This document shows, one piece after another, positions 24,058-35,744 of a stretch of 64,000 bases of DNA (its first letter is position 1; each line of letters begins with the position of its first letter). The DNA is taken from contig JADEYG010000003.1 of the NCBI GenBank assembly GCA_016906335.1, forward strand, positions 1,674,001-1,738,000, written 5' to 3'. The position numbers and the translations under genes are program-made. The notes under the pieces are model-generated. The model did no database searches. It was not told the DNA's origin and saw only the letters and a program-made list of their open reading frames with translations. Source of the DNA: Novakomyces olei (taxonomy: Eukaryota; Ascomycota; Novakomycetes; Novakomycetales; Novakomycetaceae).

Positions 24058-25431
24058 CTAATCTGCAAGCTTAAGAATCCAGTTTTGGATTCCCCCAAGC
24101 TCTTGCTCAGCCTTATCCCAGCAGTATCCGAACATTGTATGGTTTAAAATAGTGCTGTTGTCGCCACGGGGTCCATTATTGAAGAGCACAAAGGCGCTGT
24201 CGGTAATGGTAGACATGTCCATTAGAGGCTCAAAAACGATCACATCACTGGTCTTTGATGTGCCCTCAGCAGCCGCACCAAAATTTGTCTTGGCAAAGTC
24301 GAATGACCCCCAGTGCGTTATTGTCAAGTTGAAGTCAAAAGGAACGTCAAAACAGGGCGTGGGAAAAGAGTCCTGAATTTGGTTTAAAATCTTTGATAGC
24401 TCTGCTGGGCTTTCGGTAAGCTGAGCAAAATACTCCTTTATATTAATCACTAGTTTTGGGAAATCGAGACATTTAATCTTGTCAAAACTGTAGTTGATTG
24501 GAAGAGAAATCCACATATTGTGAGGATAATTCTCGTTTCCAGGAAATCGTGAGCGTAAGCCTACAATGCTGCACATACTCATTTTTTCAAAGCCACTTGG
24601 AGCGCGGCCAATAGATGAAAGCGTTGCAGAAATCGCAAACACAATGTCATAACGGGAAATTTTGAGATTAGTCGTTCTTTGAATGCTGGCTCGAATTTTC
24701 TCAATATGATCATTAGAAATATAGAAGCGTTTGGTCTGAGCCCTTCCGTTTCGGATCAACTGATAAGCCAATTTACCAATGACCTTGATCATCGCCCACT
24801 TGGACATTGGTAAATAATTAGGTAAAACATCACTACCTTTTTCCTTGAACGAAGGACAAATCATTACGTTCTGGATGGGCTGAATTGGGCATCCGTTGAG
24901 CTCGTTTTGCCAGGCAGTCAGCAGAAACCGCAAACCATGTGCGTCGCATAGCATATGAGAGGCAGTCAAGAGAATAGCTGTGTAGTCAGCAAATTTGGTG
25001 ATGTAAAGACCAATCATTGATCGACTGACATTGAGATAGCTTTTGGCTCCCTTTTCACGAAGCGGGAAAATGTTTGCGTAGTTGGGAAGATCAGATATTG
25101 TCAAGTCAGCATCTTCTGCCATAGCGTGGAAATTGTTGACTTCGAGTGCAGTGAAAATGCTCTCTGGGCTCTTATCAGAACACTCAAAGGTAAAAGGTTT
25201 ATTGTCCGCCTCATCAAATTTTGCAGGAATAACGTACTCCATCAAGCCACCAGCTTTGCTTTTAAGGCGGGCTCCAAAGATCGAATAGTGTTCTGTAATG
25301 ACCATGTAAAGGGCGTTTTTGAGCTTGAGCTCACTCAGCCGGCCCGTACAAATGAATGCTGCACGAATTACAAAGTCATTCGTAAAGCGAAAAGCATCAA
25401 GCGGACTTAGATCTTTGCTGCGGTCCATCAT
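24058..25431 (-). CDS. BAHD-like / condensation-type acyltransferase
   Basis: Single-exon protein of 457 aa. The active-site signature is HMLCDAHG (HxxxD, near residue 165), placed about one third along as in BAHD acyltransferases and trichothecene O-acetyltransferase-type enzymes. The second BAHD landmark, usually DFGWG, is replaced by SFDFAKTNFG near residue 378. Such enzymes move an acyl group from CoA to a hydroxyl or amine. It is transcribed in the same direction as the A-T-C enzyme and acyl-CoA synthetase genes on either side, so a coupled role is likely: acyl-CoA made by the synthetase could be its donor. The loss of the exact DFGWG motif leaves room for a different acyl-transfer role. 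Confidence 0.75.
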   Translation of the reverse strand: MMDRSKDLSPLDAFRFTNDFVIRAAFICTGRLSELKLKNALYMVITEHYSIFGARLKSKAGGLMEYVIPAKFDEADNKPFTFECSDKSPESIFTALEVNNFHAMAEDADLTISDLPNYANIFPLREKGAKSYLNVSRSMIGLYITKFADYTAILLTASHMLCDAHGLRFLLTAWQNELNGCPIQPIQNVMICPSFKEKGSDVLPNYLPMSKWAMIKVIGKLAYQLIRNGRAQTKRFYISNDHIEKIRASIQRTTNLKISRYDIVFAISATLSSIGRAPSGFEKMSMCSIVGLRSRFPGNENYPHNMWISLPINYSFDKIKCLDFPKLVINIKEYFAQLTESPAELSKILNQIQDSFPTPCFDVPFDFNLTITHWGSFDFAKTNFGAAAEGTSKTSDVIVFEPLMDMSTITDSAFVLFNNGPRGDNSTILNHTMFGYCWDKAEQELGGIQNWILKLAD

Positions 25432-26028
25432 AACGCTTTGACTTCATATCAGCGGTTTCACGAACTTAAAAATGATTTAACGGTTTAGCACGATAGTCCT
25501 ATTACGGCAAGATCTTGCGAAGGTTGTAAAACTCACTCAATTTAGAATTCAGGGACCGATAAATACCAATAGTCACAGATAACAGATATACCATATAGGG
25601 ATAATAGATAAATTATCTTATGCAACCAAATCAGTCTACCCCACGTAAACCGGTCAACATGAAAACTGGGAGAAAAGCATTCTGCGACCGTCCAGAGAAG
25701 CTAAGGAAATTCTGGATTAGCTTTCTACATAACTACAAGCGAAACAGGTAATGATATCAGCTTGCGGGCTTGCACTACAGCGATTGCGCTCATCATTTAA
25801 TGAATGATTCGAAACGTGATTCCCGTCTATAGTCACAAAGTGATGGATTGCGATGGTCTTACAAAATGCTTGAGAGACAAATGATCAAATAAATATCAAC
25901 TTTCACGCATAACTGCAAAGTCTCAAATCGCGAGCTACAGGCTTTAATTACAACCATTTCTGTTTCTTAGTGGCTGAAAACAGCTGTGTAGTCAACTAAG
26001 TATTTCTAGCAAAGCCTAGAATTAGCAT
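25432..26028. other. intergenic region between acyltransferase and acyl-CoA synthetase
   Basis: AT-rich, no open frame with family features; contains the acyltransferase promoter. Confidence 0.4.
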
Positions 26029-28118
26029 TCACGCTCTAGATGTGCTATAGACGTCGCGAATCTCTGCTTTAAAGTTCTCCCATATAATTTCACGACGCAA
26101 CTTCTGTGCATTTGAGAGCATGCCATTGCTGGTAGTAAACTCTTTTGGACTTAGTATAACACATCTCACAGTTTCAAACTCTTTAAGCGAATAGCATTTG
26201 CTGGTTTCAATAAGTCTTGAGCAAACCATTTTACAAACTTTATCATCCTGACATATACTTTCGTAAGTTGACCCGGGCAGAATATTCATATTGCTTTTGG
26301 CAATCAAATCGAAAAGCTTTGTCATATTGGGAAAAACTATTGCAGCAGGGAAGTTTTTGAATTCATCAACATAAAGACACAAGTTTTGGACAACTTCGTT
26401 TGTTCGATACATTGCTTCAAGTCGCTCCATTGCAATGTATTCGCCGCTCAAGTTTTTGACAATGTTTTTTTTTCTGTCAACAATACAAAGATTCCCATTG
26501 CCGCGGAGTTCCGCAATGTCTCCCGTTTTGAACCACTCATTATGCCACGCGCCTTGCGTTTGCTTTAAGTCCAGATAGCCAGACGATACGGATGCGCCTC
26601 TAATCCAAACTTCTCCTTGAGGATATTTGCTCTTAGTTGGTGACACGTAGTACCCAAGCTCCAGTGCGTCCACAAGCATCACTTCTGCAGATGCCACGGG
26701 CTTGCCGACAGACACAAAGTCGTAGCATTCTGGCTGAGATATAAGAACAGCAGCACATGACTCTGTAAGCCCATAACCGCTCAGTAGCGGCGCTACTACA
26801 GTAGTTAAAAAGGAGCGCGTTCCTTTTGATAGCGAAGATCCTCCAGCCACTAGCCATTTCAAATTTCCTCCAGTGTATGTTTTATGATAAGAGGCTAAGA
26901 GCGAAAGCTGGCTGTTACCGGAGAAACCCAATGCCAGCAAAGCGCTTTGTACGTAATATTTCGCCCAAAAGACATTTTTTTGCAAAAACGAATACCGACT
27001 TATATCGGCCTCAACGGCTTTGCTCAGTCTTTCCCAAACAATCGGCACACCAATCATGAAAGTCGGAGCCAACTCCACCAGGTCACATCTGCAATTATAT
27101 ACTCCAGAACTCATCAGTGTTCTAATTGAGCCAAACCCGAGTTTGGCTCCCCATTGGATGACCATAAGCTCGAAAACAAACTCAAAAATATGCGCACTAG
27201 GTAGATAGCATAAATATGAATCATTGCTGTCGCCTATCCCATGGAGAACTTGGTTCGTGCCAGCAGCTCCCGCAATGATATTTTGGTGTGTAAGCATAAC
27301 TCCTTTATTGCGTCCAGTGCTTCCACTGGTATACATAATACAACAAAGATCTTGGGCAGAAGGCGGGACTGGCGAATATCGTGCTGTTCTGCCCTCTTGT
27401 ATAAGCTGATCCATATTTATCACTTTGATGTGCTTGTATTCTTGAGAAAATTTATTGAGGTCCTCCTCTTTTGCCTCACCATTGTATACTACAATTTTGA
27501 GTTGCGAAAGTATTCCATTGGCTCCTAAAAGCACGCTCAAAAGATAGGCATCCACAAAAATACCTATAGAGCCAGCTTCTTCCATGGACTGCATCAAGCC
27601 CTCGGTACCGAGACTGTCATAAGACGTCACTATGACCATCGTCTGTGAAAGCGCTCCTTGCGCAATGAGAAACCAATTGGCGCTATAAGACCACCATTAG
27701 CATTGCTTATCCATAAATCAGCATACCTGGTCGCTCCAAAAAGTTGAAAGCGTGATTTTGCATGTAGACCGAAAGCACGTAGGCCACTGCCACATAACAT
27801 TATCCGTTCCTTCATTTCCGCATATGTGATGAAGGCATACGGCGTGAGTTCTGGCAAAATAAGCTCCTTCTCATATGATTCCATCGATGTCTGTACTGCA
27901 TGTCGAGTTTTTGTCTTCACTTTGTGAGTGGCAATTATTTTGCGCGTTCCAAGCGACGGCAGATTACTATAGCGCTCGGCAGAGTATTGCACGAGCTCCC
28001 AAGTAGTACGCACGCAAGGCCCATATTCTTTCGTAAATGTAGCTGGACTGTCTGCAAGTTGTTGGATATCGTTCAAACCAGTTTGCTTCCCCGTATGATC
28101 TAGCAATAAACCGCGCAT
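26029..28118 (-). CDS. long-chain acyl-CoA synthetase (Faa1/Faa4-like)
   Basis: ATP-dependent fatty acid:CoA ligase of about 681 aa, the usual length for fungal FAA proteins. Exons are 28118-27727 and 27682-26029; removing the 44-bp intron gives FGATSANWFLIAQGALSQTM, which matches the family, and the frame closes (2046 nt). ATG at 28118 is the first in frame. Landmarks are CIMYTSGSTGRNKGVMLTH (P-loop), LSGYGLTESCA, WFKTGDIAEL, and DRKKNIVKNLSGEYIAMERL (the fatty-acyl-CoA synthetase signature). It makes acyl-CoA, probably at endomembranes. Its place inside the cluster, next to an acyltransferase and an A-T-C enzyme, suggests it supplies the acyl donor rather than doing housekeeping. Confidence 0.93.
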
Positions 28119-28752
28119 GACTGACTGCCAATTCACTTTGAAAGTTTGGTACTGTTTCTAAAATATATTCGCTCGTCCCGTTCGTTTTCCTCTCATCTTA
28201 CCGATACGACAAACCCGACTTTGCTATTATTGGCTCTGCTTGTTCCGCTATCTCCTTCCATCGAGATCTATAGCAAACATGCACGGTGCAGATAAGCGTA
28301 AATTTTTGGCCGTGAAAGTTGCTCTTGCAGAACGCACTTTTGCTGGCTCTATGTGCTATGCTTAGCGTAATGTTTGGGCAAATCGGTCCGCAAGACCCTT
28401 TGCTATCCATGCAAAATAATTCCGAATTGCGCATTTCAAGAACCTATTAATTTTATACCTCAACACTTTTGCGATCATTGCAGGCATTCCCAACTAGGCA
28501 GGAAGAAGCTTTGAATCTGAAGCTTTTGATTTTATGCCTCAAACAGTTTGGCGATCATTGCGGGCATTCCCAACTAGGCAAGAAGAAGCTTTTCCCTGTC
28601 AGTGGACCGCAGGAAGCTCGATTCAAAACCGTCCGAGTCAAGGCATATCTTGCACGAGCATGTAATTTGGATTTAGTGTACGCGTAGGCGTTTTCAAGTA
28701 GATCTAGTTGGCCTCTGACTTTTGTATTATCGTCCCAGCTGAGCATTTGATC
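28119..28752. promoter_or_regulatory. divergent promoter with a tandem duplicated block
   Basis: Shared upstream region of the acyl-CoA synthetase (leftward) and the TmpA-like gene (rightward). It contains two copies of an about 62-bp block at 28451-28512 and 28530-28592. Each has the core GATCATTGCRGGCATTCCCA followed by ACTAGGCARGAAGAAGCTTT, with a few differences between copies. A conserved doubled block in a divergent promoter is a good candidate for a shared regulator site. Confidence 0.6.
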
Positions 28753-30198
28753 ATGGAAAACATGGCGTCGGCTTCAACCGCAGAGCCCAGCGCAAAGCCT
28801 ATAGTGGCAGTCTCGGAGCGCAGCCTAGACGCAGACGTCGAAAAAGGCACTGCTACTCAACACTCGATAAGTTCAAATGTTTTGTGCAAGTTTAGCGCAA
28901 CGGGATGGCTTCAAATATTGCGTTGGCGCGTCTTTACAGTTTACCGGCGCCTCAACCTTATTGTTATCGCTACGAATGTCGCCGTCATTGTTGGCTTAGC
29001 AGCTCGCCGCCACAGATTGCTCAATTTGAGTCTGCAAGACGTTGCAACTGCAATAGCAGTGAATCTTTTCCTGACTATCGTGATGCGCCAGGAAATTGTT
29101 GTAAACATCTTGTTCATAGTGTTTGGGAACATTCCACATTGGGTGCCCTTTAGGCTACGCAGACTTGCCGCCAACATATATCACATTGGTGGCATTCACA
29201 GCGGCTCTGGTATTGCTACTTTTGTCTGGTTCGTTGTTCTTAATATCATATTTGGTCGAGATTTGAAATCTCAAGCCTTCAAAGGATCGCGACACGCATT
29301 GATCTCGCTCATAAGCGTTTTGGATTTTCTTATTGTTTGCATTATCATATTTTCGCACCCTATTTTCCGCAGAAAATGGCACAATACATGGGAACAGATC
29401 CATCGACTGTGTGGATGGAGTGCACTTGGATGTTACTGGGTGGCGTTTGGAATACTTGCGAATGACAATCGGAAGCTGCAACATCCGCAATGGTCAGTTG
29501 GAATAATGCTTGCTCGCAATGCTGTGTTTTGGCTTTTGTTAGTTGCAACTCTTTCCATCATAGCCCCTTGGATCCGCTTGAGAAAGGTACCTGTGAGGGC
29601 AGAACAGCTTTCCAAACACGCTATTCGTCTTCATTTTTCTTATACAGACTTGCCAACGTCTTGTGGAATTAGAATAAGCGATGCGCCTTTGAAAGAATGG
29701 CATGCATTTGCTGGAATTGCAAAACCCGACAAGACAGGATTTTCGCTTGTCGTATCGAGAGCGGGAGATTGGACGGCTAAAATTATTGACAGGCCACCAA
29801 CAAAACTATGGGTCCGGGGCATTCCAGCTCGTGGGGTGCTGAATGCCAGCCCTATTTTCAAGAAGTTCGTTTTGGTTGCCACAGGCTCTGGAATCGGTCC
29901 GTGCTTAGCCATGTTTGCTTCCTATAATGTCACTTGCCGACTTCTCTGGTCTACTCCTTCACCTGTCAAGGCTTTCGGACAAAGCCTAGTGGATGATGTG
30001 TATCATGCAGACCCAGATGCCGTCATATTCGACACAAAATCTGGCCGCCCCGATTTGGTTGTGGAGACTTTCAAGCTATATAAAGAGTTTGAAGCGGAGG
30101 CAGTTTACGTCATTTCAAATCCTAGGGTGACTTTTAAGCTTGTTTTTGAAATGGAAAAGCGTGGCGTGCCTGTTTTTGCTCCTTTATTTGACTCATGA
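28753..30198 (+). CDS. TmpA-like integral membrane flavoprotein oxidoreductase
   Basis: Membrane oxidoreductase of 481 aa, intronless. ATG at 28753 is the first in frame. An N-terminal cytosolic tail of about 55 residues leads into several hydrophobic segments (for example LNLIVIATNVAVIVGL, ATFVWFVVLNIIFG, ALISLISVLDFLIVCIIIF, AVFWLLLVATLSII), with His residues between them. The C-terminal half resembles a ferredoxin-reductase fold with the nucleotide-binding VLVATGSGIGPCLAMF near residue 380. The family includes Aspergillus nidulans TmpA, a membrane flavoprotein that affects asexual development; it differs from true ferric reductases in its FAD-binding part. It is divergent from the acyl-CoA synthetase gene and shares its promoter. 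Redox partnering with the cluster product is inference. Confidence 0.82.
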   Translation: MENMASASTAEPSAKPIVAVSERSLDADVEKGTATQHSISSNVLCKFSATGWLQILRWRVFTVYRRLNLIVIATNVAVIVGLAARRHRLLNLSLQDVATAIAVNLFLTIVMRQEIVVNILFIVFGNIPHWVPFRLRRLAANIYHIGGIHSGSGIATFVWFVVLNIIFGRDLKSQAFKGSRHALISLISVLDFLIVCIIIFSHPIFRRKWHNTWEQIHRLCGWSALGCYWVAFGILANDNRKLQHPQWSVGIMLARNAVFWLLLVATLSIIAPWIRLRKVPVRAEQLSKHAIRLHFSYTDLPTSCGIRISDAPLKEWHAFAGIAKPDKTGFSLVVSRAGDWTAKIIDRPPTKLWVRGIPARGVLNASPIFKKFVLVATGSGIGPCLAMFASYNVTCRLLWSTPSPVKAFGQSLVDDVYHADPDAVIFDTKSGRPDLVVETFKLYKEFEAEAVYVISNPRVTFKLVFEMEKRGVPVFAPLFDS

Positions 30199-31979
30199 TT
30201 AAATCTCATGTTGGATGGATTTTGCTGTCATTACTAAAGCTTGCTAGCATGAAATTTTATGGCAACCACATATCTTTGTTGTAACTCAAAGGTATAATTT
30301 GTATGGTTTCGCTATCCAAAAATCGGATTCGATGCTTGTAAACAGGGTAGAACAGTAATAGCGATCAGGCAGTGGTAGCTTAACTGCAAGAAAAGATGCT
30401 GTGACGGATGTCGACGCATCTTAATTTCAAACCATATTTCAGTGTAATAGGAAACTCCCAGCTTGCTCGAAGGCTTTCGGTAACAGATTGCATGAATAGC
30501 ATCCAAGGAATAAACGACCAAATTTAGTGTTTAATGGCCCGTTTTCGTTGGTCTAAGGAAACACTTTTTATATCAGAATCCAATATTTAAATCTTGCCAT
30601 GGAACTGTACATATTAACGAGACGTTCATAAAATTGCGGATACTTTTCAACATAAATACCTCGAAATCTATATTGTATGATTTTGTAGCTTTTGACTGTC
30701 AAATTGAAGAGATTTCATGGTTCACTATGAACAAGGTAGAGTAACAAAGATGAAGCAAACCTTTGAAAAACAATCATTTGATGAGCCATTAAAACCCGAA
30801 ATTAAGGATCTTTTAAAAGGCTCTTAATTTATGCTTACAGCAAATAATATTGAGCACGATGCAATTTGAAAATATATTACGATCTTTAAAACCGATAAAA
30901 ATAAAAGCGCGGTGGAGATGTTTGGCAATGAAATGGGCCGACAAACCTCTACTGATTTATGATGAACTTGCTGAATGGTCACATCGCGTTCAGCACACCT
31001 GACGCCTGTGGGGGATTGCTTACGGGCTACGGCATTGACCTGGTATGGAAGTTCAAGCTTGATTGTAAAGTATGGCAGCTATTTGATGGTGCTGGGCAAA
31101 TTTATCGTTTCAACGTCCACGGAAAATACAAGCAAATGCAAGTCCCTTGCTTATGTTTCGCAGATTTGGGGCAATTTATGGTGTTTTACGGCACTGCTTT
31201 CACATTTCTCTTTGCATTCGATCACAATGGTAGGGTCTCTAATAATTTCAATTATGTTAGGGTTGCGTTTTGCGTCAATTATGATTCTTTAGCGTTACAG
31301 GTCTATGCTATTAACATGTTGTGTTCTTCCACAATGCTAATACTGTTTAAAGAACATGATTTATTGATGTCAATGGTCTATCTTTGCCGGAGCAACGACA
31401 CTATACGGGCGTTGCTGGATCTGCTGCTATTGTGCAAATTCTTTTGCGCCTCGGGCTCGGCGAAGTACTTTGTGATTTCCCGAAAAGGTAGGGCGTTGTA
31501 TACGCAACAACGGTCTGACATCTAGATTATCGACACGGCTATTCATTCGGCCATGGATATCCGTGAATTCGAACCTCGTGTAAAGGAATTTCTTGCGCAG
31601 GCGTATTTCACGCCATAAGCCGTATTTTTAGCATCTCCTCTGGTCTCAGCGCTGCGGAAGTTTTTTCTTCCGTTGTCGCTCCCTCTGCGTAATTTTCATG
31701 TCTGCTAGAACTCACAATAGATCCGATTGACCCTGTGTGAACATTTTCGCCGTTCATATTAGCAGTGTTAGCGTGTATTATGGTTCAATATGAACGAAGT
31801 AGAGAAACAAATCGATGAAGTAAAATCTTTGTAACGAGTACCTGATAAGTCGCTTTTTTAAAAAATAAAAAGCCCCTGAATCCCGTTAATTCCAAATGAA
31901 ATTGTGGAGGAGCAGATTTAGAAAATGACAATGTGCCGACAAAACTTCTGCTGGTCCATGATGAACTTGATGGCACCAT
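30199..31979. other. eroded region with a diverged direct repeat
   Basis: A 567-nt open frame at 30959-31525 and an overlapping one at 30975-31292 contain hydrophobic stretches but no domain I can name. A similar sequence occurs at about 30718-30965 and again at about 31780-31970 (shared GGTTCAnTATGAAC, GTAGAG, GCCGACAAA and GATGAACTT blocks), so the stretch may hold a duplicated, decayed segment. No gene is called. Confidence 0.35.
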
Positions 31980-32600
31980 GAACCATTAGAAGGAATGTCG
32001 GCTTTGTCGATTGTCAAAATCGAAAGTGATGACTGGCAACTAATGGAGACCATGCAGCACTGTACTTGTCCAAAACACGAACGTGTAATAGCCATTGGAG
32101 AAAGCCAGGGGGCCACAAGCGATAGAGTCCTGCCTGAAGTACTAAGTAGGCGGTGTCCCACCAAGACGCTGAACAGTCCATAGCACTCACCACCATGACA
32201 ACACAACCACCAGGTTTGAGAGCTTCCAAGCGAGCCATTATCGCTGCGAAGTTGAAACAAGGGTTGTGCCGGACACAGCAGATATGGGAAAGACAGTGGG
32301 TCAAGGAAAATCGTGTCCCAAAAGTCCGTCGAGCTCACCTCTCAAACTTCAATCTGCCACCAACATACTTCAGCGGAAAACTAGCCCCTGTCCCCAATAA
32401 AATTGAGCGGAATATGGTCCGAGCCTGAAGCATGCAGTCCCAGAGGAGAGGGCCCGTGCCCCAAGATATTGCAGGGAGTTCCACAAATAACCCCACAAAT
32501 CCCATACGGGACAGCAGCCTTCCCCTGGTTATGAACATTCCACCAAGCGGAATACTAGCCTCTACCCTCAGTCCAGGATGTTATCCCCGAGTGGAGCAGG
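31980..32600 (-). pseudogene. possible decayed methyltransferase (FtsJ-like) fragment
   Basis: On the minus strand a frame at about 32304-32014 gives FAAIMARLEALKPGGCVVMV followed by a WWDTAYLVLQ segment. ALxxLKPGGxxVxxx plus a downstream WDT is typical of FtsJ/RrmJ-like SAM methyltransferases seen in fungi. The upstream part is split over other frames and the SAM-binding GxGxG loop was not found, so it is a remnant at best. The assignment is tentative. Confidence 0.3.
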
Positions 32601-34158
32601 GCCCAGCAAAGAGGGGGGGGTGGTCCGGTCCTCGGGATCTTGGAAGATGAGGATTCAAGAGTGCGAAAGCACCTTGCTTTATACCCTCAGGAAAACGCCT
32701 CAATCTAGCAGCGAGTCCAAAAACATTTCAAAGGCCTCAACTCCAATTACCAAAGCAGGACCTGTGCTCGAAAACGTACCAAGGGCGATCCTGTTTTCGT
32801 TACGATTAGCCTGTTTAGGTTATATAAGGGACATGACGCTGCATGTTATTGGTCAGAATATATTGGCTGAGCACGTTTTCGTGCCTATTTTACCAAAATA
32901 AGTAACAGGCTTTACTTGTTAGTCATGTATCTGTGATTATTTAACATAATATAAATAATGTTATACAGTACGATTGATTATATTCAGGATCTGCTTCCTT
33001 TTGAGCTTGCAGTCGCGTTTTTGTGACTCTGGTCTGAAAACACAATTGTCTCCAAAAAACGATGCCAAGTATTAAAACTGAATCAAAGTCTGAGGCAATT
33101 ATTTGTATACATATTTCGTTTTTTTTTTTTATTTATTTTGAGGGAGAATGTTTACATATACAAGGTCAGGACGAATTCAGCTTGCTTTGCAACTGGGCCT
33201 GCGTAGGCACGGTTGGCGTTCTGTAGGGGCTCAAGTCCGGAGCTGTTTTATTCACTTGCGTTGCATGTTTAAATAACGGCATTATTACAGAGAAAATTAC
33301 CGTGATTAATTGATCATCAAACTTTTTTCAATTTTCATGAGAATAAACAATATTGAAACTACTACTAAACTTGTTTCTTTACGTAACAAATACAAAATTC
33401 CAATGTACCGAAATTATCGAAAAGAGCTTTGAGTAAAGCGTAACAGTCAATAGAACTTCAACTGAAAATTCTTGCCTAGTGGAAATCTGCCCAGTCCTAA
33501 AGCCACAGTGGGCGATAGCGGTAGTCCTTGTCCGGGCCTGAGACATAGAGGGGCCCCGAACGTGCCGTCTCCAAAGTCAATGCAGGGCCAAAAAATCACC
33601 GAAAAACCTGGAAAACAAAAAATTCTTCTATGAGAAGGGGGAAAAATGACAAAATCGGGGAAATAGGTGCGGGTTCATTCGGCGCATCTGCTAGCAATCC
33701 CAGCACATGCGATAGTAGCAGCGGAGGTGCTTGCTGAGAGAGATTTAGCTAAGTGTATCAAATATTTGTGCTAGTTCTAGAGAAAACACAAAAAGTACTA
33801 AAATTAATCGAAGCTGTATTTCTGATGTAAAATGTAAAAATGGGCCCCACGACAAGAAGGAAGTCTACAATTGCCACGAAAGATACATTTAACATTTAAT
33901 AGAGAACGCCAACTTGAAATTTCAACTAAGCAGATATTCGAAACCAAAAACTCCCCTTGAACTAAAATGCTGTAAACTAAATCAAGCAACGCTTATTGGA
34001 AAACGAAGAAAACAATTAACACTTAAAAAGATGCTCGTCACGTGACCACGTACAATCTCATAATTTACAAATTCAAATCGCGAATTAATATATACGCAAG
34101 CTGTCTGCTATATAATATCGTTGATTGACTGATAACGCGAGAACACACTATTTCAACA
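32601..34158. other. intergenic region before the STE20 kinase
   Basis: No gene recognised. It has a poly-T run near 33120 and a GC-richer patch at about 33480-33560. The last 100 bp contain the kinase promoter with TATATA near 34090. An ACTAAAATTAATC motif at about 33797 recurs at about 36004, on the other side of the kinase gene. Confidence 0.35.
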
Positions 34159-35744
34159 ATGAACAGCACGACTGACCCGGAGCTTTTAATAGAGAAAAAA
34201 GAGCTGCTCGGCTCTGGCAGCTTCGGCGCCGTCTACAGAGGGTGAGGCGGTAATTGCATACTAAACGTTTCCCTATACCTAACTTGTTTAGCATTGACCG
34301 TCGGACGAACGCAGCTGTAGCCATAAAAATAATTGATTTTGAGGCAGCAGAAGATGAAGTGGAAGAGATTGCATTGGAGGTGCAAATGCTTGCTCAGCTG
34401 TCGGCCTTGAACTTTACAAGGTAACATGGCTTTAAGCCTGAATCTAACATTAGATACTATGGCAGTTTTATAAACGGCACAGAACTATGGGTTTGTATAA
34501 TGTATTGGATAAAGACTAACTAAAGATTGTGATGGAATTTTGTCGCGGGGGATCCTGCCTCGATATCGTATGTGTCTTGTGAGCTTCATGGCTGACCGAT
34601 AGCTAAAGGCCTTTACTGCCATTGCGGAAGAGCACATTGCTACTATAATGCGAGACGTGCTATTGGGCCTACAGTATTTGCACAGTGAGGGGAAACTGCA
34701 CCGCGACATAAAAGGTGGGTCTTTTTGCAAACCGCGGTACTAATAACAGCGGCAAATATTTTATTAACAGAGCGAGGAACAGCTAAATTGGCTGATTTTG
34801 GTGTTTCTGGCCAATTGTCTGCGACTTTTGACAAGAAAAACACGTTTGTTGGTACTCCTTTCTGGATGGCTCCCGAGGTTATTCGCCAATCGGGCCACGA
34901 TGAAAAAGCCGATATCTGGTCGCTTGGGATCACAGCAATTGAGCTGGCGCTGGGTGCTCCTCCGCACGCAGACAAGCATCCTATGAAGGCACTGTTTTTA
35001 ATTCCCAAGCAGCCGCCTCCTCGGCTGCCTCAGAACTTCTCATCCAGCTTTCAGGATTTTGTCGCTCAGTGCCTGGCTCGCGACCCAAGGTACCGTCCAT
35101 CTGCTGCACAGCTTTTAAAGCACAAGTTTGTCTCACGAGTGAGAAAGTCTGCAAATTTGGCTGAACTAGTACAGTCGTTTTTGGCTTGGCGTAGTCGCTA
35201 TGGCCGTGTACGGTCACAAATAGCGAAAAAGGAGCCAAAAGCGGGTGAAAGGCAGGTTAAAGAGGACAGTTTTGATCCCCAGATAGCAGATGATTTATGG
35301 GATTTTGGTACAGTGCGTAATGGAAACACTGCACAAAGTCCCGTAAAGCCTACACCTGCCCTTGAACTTGATGATGAGTTGGATCCTACAGTGCTGCAAC
35401 ACCTGAAGATTTTCGAGAATACCACAATCAAGCCTGCACTCACCGAGCAGCCAAAAGCTACAGACGCTTTAAATAGGACAATGACGGTTACTGGCTTGAA
35501 TAAGGGAAAAGATACCAATGAAAGTAAACCTAAAGTTGCTGAACAGACAAGTGACGACTGGCTATCGCTGTCAGAATCAACTTTTCATTTAGATAAGCGC
35601 GACCGTCTGCTCGAGACACTAAAGCGCCTGCGGCAAAGTGAGGACGCAAAAGTTTTGCACGCTGCTCAATTGCTTGCTGATGCCATAGCTGCAAGTGAAA
35701 GAGAGTGCCCTGATATTTTAACGCGTTTGCTCCACGATGTATAG
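34159..35744 (+). CDS. STE20/germinal-centre-like serine/threonine kinase, six exons
   Basis: Protein kinase of 465 aa. Exons are 34159-34241, 34292-34420, 34454-34490, 34526-34567, 34603-34714 and 34750-35744; five small introns, exact frame closure (1398 nt). Residues about 10-260 form the kinase domain: [13 protein letters not shown] (glycine loop), VAIKIIDFE (Lys), [13 protein letters not shown] (catalytic loop), ADFGVSGQL, and [11 protein letters not shown], the STE20 signature. The domain is at the very N-terminus, as in GCK-III kinases (yeast Sps1, fission yeast Sid1/Nak1/Ppk11), which act in septation, polarity or sporulation signalling. The C-terminal tail of about 200 aa is charged and unlike anything I can name. 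Which of these orthologue groups it belongs to cannot be settled by eye. Confidence 0.92.

Noticed and set aside
30959-31525. A 188-codon open frame and an overlapping 105-codon frame with hydrophobic stretches
   Set aside because: No family motif, overlapping frames compete, and the area contains a decayed repeat; a membrane transporter was considered but could not be supported.
31540-31620. tRNA-like B-box GGTTCGAATTC on the minus strand
   Set aside because: The flanking bases cannot pair as a T stem and no acceptor stem or A box was found. No tRNA or rRNA gene was recognised anywhere in the window.
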